From Spirogloea muscicola (taxonomy: Eukaryota > Streptophyta > Zygnematophyceae > Spirogloeales > Spirogloeaceae), in assembly GCA_009602725.1 (NCBI GenBank), contig WELB01000126.1, forward strand, positions 205,864 to 269,863: a stretch of DNA of 64,000 nucleotides, read 5' to 3'. The position numbers were made by a program, and so were the translations under genes. How positions within the stretch are numbered: the stretch's first letter is position 1; each line of letters opens with the position of its first letter. Below, piece after piece: positions 57,400 to 64,000 of the stretch. Under the pieces are notes generated by a model. The model saw only the letters and a program-made list of their open reading frames with translations, was not told the origin of the DNA and did not search any database.

Positions 57400-57560
57400 G
57401 TGCTCGTCCTAGCCTCCTCGGCCGGTGGAGCAGCCGGCTGCTGTGAAGCAAGCGGCTGAGGAGCTAGAGGAGCTCGGGGCCACGGGCCAACAGGGCCTGT
57501 CGGCTGGGGAGGTGCAACGTCTCGCACTCCTGGAGGAGCACTTGGAGGCAGCTAAGGCTT
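57400..57560 (+). mobile_element. third, truncated gag-like fragment
   Basis: Plus-oriented third copy of the N-terminal gag-like segment (EVQRLALLEEHLEAAKAW), adjoining the palindrome and cut off abruptly after GCTAAGGCTTGG. It confirms repeated insertion or duplication at this place. Confidence 0.65.
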
Positions 57561-58927
57561 GGTAAATGCCCTGGCTTTGTAACCCCAAGTATTGGAATGT
57601 TTCCGTACTCGTTTGCTGCTGCCTAATTGTCGCCCTTGAAGATGTCACGATGCTAACATAATGGGAGGGAATCTGGCTCTTTTGAAGAACATGCATCAGA
57701 TCACAGTGGCAGAGTAGGTATGGACCACCTGCACACGCTTGCAGAGAGGATGTCCGTTGTGGATCTGGCGAGCATGTGTGGCGATCAAAGCTATGGCCTC
57801 AGCTAGCCTGGTAACCCATGTCACAAGTCTTGCTAAGCGCAATCGAGAAACCGCTCATATGTCACAACCAAAACCCTTTGTATCCCAAGTGGCCGCCTCT
57901 TGCAGCAAACGTGCAAAGAACCCGGCTGTCACAGTCGCAGCACCAAGATATTTTCAAAGCTTGGTGTGCTATCTGCTAGCACGAGTGTAGATAAGACGTT
58001 TCTGCAAGCCGACATGCGCTTGTCAGTGGTTTTCCCTGAGTGCCACAGCGTATAACTGCCTGCCTCCATGCTCAGGTTCGAGGCCTGCGTCTGGAGGCTA
58101 TTGTGCTCCTAGTCGTGAAGGGTGTAGAAGGGCTCCATGAAAGCGACCTCTGCAAATCTCTGCATACTCTACCCATTGTGACCCTCCCCTTCTCAATCAC
58201 CACCATGTTTAAGTGTTTACATGTAGCTCACAGCTAAGTCGAGCGAATGCAAGGAGGTTGCTTTCCATTGCACTTGGTTATAAGGTTCTCCGCTTCCATG
58301 CAGCAGAACTTCACTCACAATCTGACCATTCTGCAATCACCTGCCCCTCTTCACCACCCTACCTCATGCTTCAAGACTGACAGCCACCACCCATCTAAAG
58401 ACCCTGCCAAGCGTCTACCTGGAAGCTGGGTATCGAATAGGTCAGCAGGGTCACTGCGCAGCTTGCCAATCCTCCTGACCTGCTCAGCTGGGCAGTCTTA
58501 CTGTGAAACCAATTTGGAGGATTTCTCTGACCAGACATTCCCGGTCAGAATGAGCGTCTACATAACACTGGCAATGCAATGGTCCCAGGTCACTGACACC
58601 CATGCTCACCTGCATGTCTGTAGGTGACCATGATAGACTTCTGACAATGAAGTGGTCCTTTCGTTACCAAGTGGGCAAACTGGATGTCCACGAACTAGTG
58701 ATGAGGTGCTTACGGAGCCGCTGAAAGTGCAACGCTCAAATCTTACAAGGACTGCAAGGTGCATTCCTCTTCTACGGGCTCTACATTTCACGTACCTGCT
58801 GCATCTGCTGAAGCGGCGAGGAAAAAATGTCTGTGCACCTTGGCTGTCCAGCCAACCTGCCGGTCTACCGTACCTGAGTAGCTAATGGTGAGACTATGGG
58901 AGGAGTAAAGAGGAGATGGTCATGCTA
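57561..58927. other. intergenic, 3' flank of PP5
   Basis: No conserved ORF on either strand. Confidence 0.45.
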
Positions 58928-61900
58928 TCATGACAACATGCTAAAGAAGTTGCTCGCATATGCCATAGGCCTGACGTTGGGATGAGGCTGCATGAAGGAG
59001 CCCAAGAAGTCAGTACAGGAAGGCCAAAGACTCCTTTCACAAACGGCAAGCATGTTAGAGATGCTGAAAGCGCCAGTGCAGACCAACTCAGAACAGGTGG
59101 GCATGACTGGGTAGCCAGCAAGAACTGCTTACCACGGCAGTGAACTGCGTGAATTTGGGCTTCATCTCTGGGGCATCAAATTTGACAAATGCACCCTTGT
59201 TACCCATCTGCATTGATAACATTGATAACATATCAATGCCAGAACCAGGGGTAAAGATCCAGCTGTCTGCAGAACTACAGGTATGAACGGAGCTCACCAC
59301 TTTGCCAAGCACCGAAGGGGTGATATCACGTGTCCAGAAGTGTTAGCTAATTGTAGAGGCTACTCTCTATACACAAGCACTAACAGCACCACAATGATAG
59401 CGACTCGTTGTAACAGAGCATGTTGCCTCCCTGGAGATGCAATACCTGATCACAGTAGTTGGGGGCTGAGAAGACAGTGATGAGCTGGCCGTCATGCTCA
59501 ACCTCATAACCCTCCTGCTTCACCTCGTGCGATCTTACAACTAGCTCTACATCACAAACTCAAAAGTGGCTAATCAGGCTGCAATGCTGCCTGCCTAGGT
59601 TTGCAATGACAGTCTGCCTGTAAAGCAACAATTAGCTTACTTGCTTTGCTATGAACCCAGTAAAGCTGGCAACAATCGTTTTCTGGACGCAACACGGCCT
59701 CAGCATCTAGTGTAGACCTGTCAGGGGTAAGGCCAACAAACTCTTACCAAGGTTGTTCTCCAGCAAGAATCGTCTGGTGACATCCCGGCCAAAGGCGACA
59801 CCTACTCCCCTCTTACTAGGAGATCTACCTAGACCAGGCTGAGGATCGCTCCACAGAAGCTCGCACATCAGGCCTGGATAGAAGTACGGACTCTATGTCA
59901 GGTAGTCTCACGAACAAAGTAATGCGCGGGCTCAAAACCCACATTAAAGATTCTGTTCATGAAAGTCAAAGTAGTTGCCAAATGAAAATTGGACACGCCA
60001 AAAGCTTTCAGAAGTGCAGAGTTAGATATAAAATCGCTTTGATGCTGCAAACACGGAGCGGAGTCTTCACCTTCATCAGGAGGCTCTCGGAAGCGGTCGA
60101 TGGAGCGGATGTCATCCAACTTGACGTTATCTGTGCTAAACAAGCCCCCATGCACTACAAATACTCGTCCATTGAGCACATGCGCCAGGGGGAGGGCGCA
60201 GAAAACCTCTTGAAAGAGCTCTGCCATGGTGTTGCTGTACGTACAAAGGAGTTAAGTAACCAGACAGTATATGAAGTAATGTAGCGCCAGTGACTAGTAC
60301 AATTGACAGACATGCCTAAGGAGTCCACCATGCCAATATGCCTTGTGAAACAAGACGTCAGCAGCAGGTCTAGGCACTGTGGTCTGCACGTCAACAGTCC
60401 TGCTGCTGCCATTTGCAAGCATTGCTGCGGAATTCAAAAAGCAGTGCCAATTATGAGTAGGATATTTGCTCTTGACTTCACCCTCGAACCCATAAATCTT
60501 GTTCATGCTTTTACTCTCGTGATTCCCTCTTGATAGGTACAACCCTGCAACATGTTTTAAGGGAAGTCTGAGAGTAGTGATGCATAGTCTTGAGCAGCAT
60601 ATCAATCACAATCACCAACATTGCTTCTCAAATTCTAATGTGTTTCTGTGAATGGTGTGTGTCGTATTGTCAAATGCTGATACTAGGTGGACTGACTTCA
60701 TGAGCGGATATAGAATGTGCACCTACAAGGTCATTTTCCTGTGCATCCTAATGGCTATCTCAGAAACCTACATCCTGATTTAGTGTGCTTATACCTATGT
60801 TTATTATTATGAAGGGTAGGAATAGGTTTTTAGGGTCCTCAAGAAGTGTAGTCTCACCTGTGGGATAGAGGCACCTGAGCGCGAAAAGTGTGAATATACA
60901 TTCCACAGAGAAAGAACCACGGTCCACAAAATCCCCATTGAAGAGGTATGGATTCTCCTCAGAGGGCAGGCCATTGAGCTCAAAGATGTTAAGAAGATCA
61001 AAATACTGGCAGCAAAGTGAGGTCAATTAAAGAATCATCAGTGATTCTGTTGCTTGTGATGGGCAAGTTCCAAGGGGTAGCTCATCATTAGTTACACCTT
61101 GTCCTACTTGGCACAAATACGTCAGACAGAAGAAGCACAAGCAGAACACAGGCAGCACAGGTGGAGTTCAGATGCAACCTCACTGACTACAACTTGGAAG
61201 TTCAATCCAAAGAAGGGGAGCATCAACAGATGAAGCACGAGGAGAAGGAGCTGCTAACGAAGATACTGTAACTGCTGGACTGTAACTTGTGGACGTGCTC
61301 AGACACAGCCATGGTGGCCAAATACCTGGCCATGTATGTCGCCGCAGACTGTGAATTGCTTCCCGTCTGGGATACTGACATCTACCAGCGTTGGTGTTGA
61401 ACGCAGCATGTCTCTAATTTGCATAAGTATTTGGAAAGCATACCTAAAATTACACACGAAATCTTAAGCTCTAGCTTAGGCATGCACCAAGACAGCAGCT
61501 TTGACTTCTAAGAGGCAGATTTGGCAGACAGATTGTTTAGTCGAGAGAAGCATGTCAGCGGGGGCCCATTAGAAGAACCATGAACAGCCTAGCCACTCTA
61601 CTATTTGGAGCAGTAAGAGTGGTCAAAGTTTGTGCATTACCTCCTATGAAGGGGCTTCTGGTTTTTGAAGTCCTCTAGCATCTGCTTGACAAAATCAATC
61701 GTCACACCCGTACCCTCTATCCTCGCACCCATGTACGAGGACTCCACTTCTGCAAGTAAAAGCAAGCGTTGGACTGATTGGAAAAACCTTGTACACATCA
61801 GATATCTACTTAGTCTTCTTGCACTGTCGCAAGTCAAGCTCCATCTTATCCTAACCTTAATCAAGCAGCACTACTCAGTATGTGGATGGGTTTTACCCAC

Positions 61901-63420
61901 GTCAGATACTCTACAGGTCATAGTCTGCCTGAGTTACCCAATGATGGTAGTCCAAGGGCCTCTATTTCATCCTAGTCAACTCACCGATACTTGTATACTC
62001 AATTGCATCAGCAACAGAGACATGGTCAGGGTCGTCGATGGCAATGGCCTCCTCAAAGCGCAGCTTCTGAACGGCTTTTTCGCAGTCCTTGAGCTTCCGT
62101 TTGGCGTCCGGGTCATTTGGCGCAATCTTGGCCACCTGCCAGAAAAGTTTGCAAAATACAGCACATTCTCCCATAAGCTCTTGACGCCGTGCCGTTTGGC
62201 ACCACACCGACTAGCGATGCCTAGCTGCCCGGCAAACCTCTTCTCCACTCATGCCAAAGAAGATTGTCTTTGAAGATTGTCACCACCTAACTCTCAGTGC
62301 CGTTTCTGCAGGGCTCAAATACACATCACCAATCCACATAGGCCTCCACTGCTTGGTGGCAAGCTGTCTACCAACTTAGCCATCCACTTAGAGTGCAGAC
62401 GGGCTTCAAATGACGAAGAGCTGTCAAGTGCAGACAGGCTGTCCGAGGCCAGGTCCTCTGCCTGATTGAGCTGACCAAGAGCCTGCCAAGCCATACCCAC
62501 CTGCCGGAAGTCTTTGAGGGCATCCTTCAGCTTGGCCATGGCCAGATAAGCAGTGCCCCGGCGGTAGTAGCCCTGCAGCAAGCTCCACACAGATACAGGA
62601 GTCAGAGTAGGGCAGCACTCGTTTCGTAGAGCAGCATTCGTTTCGGCATGTATTGTCCAAACGCCTGTCGATGTTGGAGTACAAAGGACAGGACACTGCC
62701 CCAAACAGTGTCCATCGAGGTGTTGCATGTACGTGTACCTCCTGACAGCAAAGATAGTAGCGTCCAAGATCATCAAAGCCTGTCCTGTTATCAGCGGAGC
62801 AGTGAGATCCTAAGCACTGCACCTTGATGTAGCCAGGGTTGAGCTCAATCGCCCGCGACGCATCGTCGATAGCGCTGCCATACTCCTCGAGCTTCGTGTG
62901 CGCAAATGCCCGGTTCGCCCAGAAGATTGCGTTGGTCGGCTCGAGCTCAATGGCCTGGTCGTAAAGCTCCACAGCCTCAAAGAAGCGGTGCTCTGCACAC
63001 GCCGTGCAGGAAAACCTTGCCAAGCCCATCAAGACCTGAGATTTACGGCAGGTATAGTCCTGCTCAATTATGCTGCGGAGGCGACCTGGCCTCAGTCACG
63101 ACGCTTTGTAGGTACTGATGCGCTACACCAATCTTGCCAGCTCTTGCAGACGCGAATCCACTGCCAACCCACAACCAGTCATGACGGCTTGTAGCCAGAA
63201 CCCTGGCCAGATGTCTGCGTCACGCTGTCGATAGAGCGCAAACAGCGGGGAGCACAGGCAGGGCTGCCGCCACGCCGTCGCAGCCAGCCCCGCCGACGCT
63301 GCTGCCAGAGCGCTCGAGGCTGCGGGCCAGGCGCATGCCTTGGAAGGCGACGTTGGCGGCGCGCTTGAGCTCCTCGGCACGCTCCCCGCTGCCCTCAGCA
63401 GGACCAGCCCCCTCGGCCAT
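58928..63420 (-). CDS. PP5: serine/threonine protein phosphatase 5 (TPR-PP5)
   Basis: HSP90-associated phosphatase with an N-terminal TPR domain and a PPP catalytic domain. Thirteen exons: 63420-63339, 62992-62823, 62572-62501, 62135-61985, 61749-61641, 61443-61326, 61005-60858, 60544-60466, 60240-60071, 59873-59748, 59546-59446, 59207-59133, 58987-58928; 486 aa. Seen: TPR helices ([58 protein letters not shown]), linker [15 protein letters not shown], then PPP metal and catalytic motifs [33 protein letters not shown] and FSAPNYCD, and C-terminal [11 protein letters not shown]. Intron 1 uses a GC donor; intron 8 is AT-AC (60241-60465). Start: the only ATG before the TPR. Confidence 0.95.
60241..60465 (-). 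other. AT-AC (U12-type) intron in PP5
   Basis: Transcript-sense 5' end AGCAA|ATATCCTA (U12 donor consensus ATATCCTT), 3' end TTTGTAC|GTACAGC. A branch-like TTACTTAAC (60251-60259; U12 consensus TTCCTTAAC) puts the branch A about 11 nt from the 3' end. Removing exactly this interval gives [18 protein letters not shown], colinear with PP5. I found no GT-AG alternative that keeps the conserved residues and the frame. Confidence 0.8.
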
Positions 63421-63964
63421 GGCCTCGATATCAACGTCGGCAGTCCGCCCCGCGGCGCCGCTGCCGAGGAGGTGTCAGCGTGGCGGCTGCTCCACGCTCA
63501 GAGGAGAGGGAGAAGCACGGCACGCTCGTCCTGTCCTGAGGTGTCCAGCTTGAGCTCCGCCGCACGCCGCCGCCGCGGTTACCTCGACCACCGCCCTCGC
63601 CGCGAAGGGCCTGGAGGTTTTCCAAAGGTTCCGGATTGGCGAGGGCAGAAGGAGCCACGAGTGAGCGCACGGCCGCCGCCGCCGCCGCCGCCGCCGCCAA
63701 CGCCGCCGCCGCCGCTGCCTAGGCTGCACTCGTTGACGCCTCCGGCGCCGCGACACTGGCGGCGGACGCGTGCGAGAGCCGCCGCCGCTCTGCCGGTCCA
63801 TTTCTGCACCAGCTGCCGCAAGGCCAGGGCGCCATCACCAGCGGCGCCGGCCCTCCGTGCGGCGGCACTGGCAGTGACCGTCGCACCGCCGTCTTAGCCG
63901 ATCGCTGCGCCGCCGCTGTCAGCCGTGGGCGTGCAGGCTGCCGCACGCGGGGCGGCCGCCGGCG
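63421..63964. other. GC-rich 5' region upstream of PP5
   Basis: Contains a GCC run (63666-63718) and overlapping compositional ORFs. Likely a divergent promoter. Confidence 0.4.
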
Positions 63965-64000
63965 ATGGCGGCGCTATGCCGGCTGCTGCGGCAGGGCCGC
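63965..64000 (+). CDS. possible start of a plus-strand gene (partial)
   Basis: An ATG at 63965 opens a frame reading MAALCRLLRQGR at the window edge, which has the look of an organellar targeting peptide. Only 12 codons are visible, so this is a weak call. Confidence 0.25.
   Translation, partial: MAALCRLLRQGR

Noticed and set aside
60221-60265. Acceptor CAG at GCACAACACCATGGCAG-type sites in PP5 intron 8
   Set aside because: Using CAG acceptors with any GT donor loses the conserved VKxKY block or breaks phase; only the AT-AC pair fits.

Overview
This is nuclear DNA of a eukaryotic alga, most likely a green alga (Chlorophyta; a trebouxiophyte is my guess). It is not bacterial or viral. The evidence is intron-rich genes read with the standard code, plant-lineage proteins (RbcX, TGD2, an ACT-repeat ACR protein, plant-type peroxisomal ECH2, VIP1-type inositol pyrophosphate kinase), GC-rich first exons with GCC/GGC runs, and short introns. 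Most gene models were built by hand from conserved protein blocks and splice sites. Exon lengths sum to whole codons in VIP1 (1205 aa), LIP1 (406), RbcX (196), ECH2 (306), PEBP (187), ACR (451) and PP5 (486).

Layout. 0-1.1 kb: 3' end of mitochondrial D-lactate dehydrogenase (+). 1.6-1.8 kb: a 135-bp tandem duplication. 2.6-10.9 kb: a 30-exon VIP1/PPIP5K gene (-), divergent from mitochondrial lipoyl synthase (+, 11.8-13.9 kb). 17-18.2 kb: an intronless small heat shock protein with a long His/Pro-rich N-terminus. 19.1-20.6 kb: intronless NDUFV1 of complex I (-). 21.4-22.8 kb: a DDAH-family amidinohydrolase (-), then an NCBP3-like RNA cap-binding factor (+) and glycerol-3-phosphate dehydrogenase (-). 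31.3-33.2 kb: RbcX, a Rubisco assembly chaperone (+). 34-37 kb: ECH2 of peroxisomal beta-oxidation (-). 38.2-39.5 kb: a PEBP-family protein (-). 41.4-43.7 kb: a protein with three RanBP2 zinc fingers (-). 45.2-46.9 kb: TGD2, plastid lipid import (-), next to an OHCU-decarboxylase-like fragment. 48.8-51.4 kb: ACR (-). 58.9-63.4 kb: protein phosphatase 5 (-). The genes are unrelated housekeeping functions (mitochondrion, plastid, peroxisome, nucleus), with no operon-like or pathway clustering.

Between genes lie remains of two retroelement families. One has a reverse-transcriptase-type C-terminal domain whose copies sit next to a dispersed 20-nt hairpin (GGGCTG, 8 nt, CAGCCC) that I read as part of its 3' tail. 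The other is a gag-like sequence arranged as a palindrome of about 1.5 kb (55.9-57.4 kb). Six single N characters and one 130-N gap mark assembly joins, several of them at 5' ends of genes, so some first exons are uncertain.

The most unusual points are in the splicing. PP5 has an AT-AC intron with a U12-type donor and branch site. Three introns use GC donors (GPDH, TGD2, PP5). RbcX has a 17-nt exon, and ECH2 has 28- and 30-nt exons.
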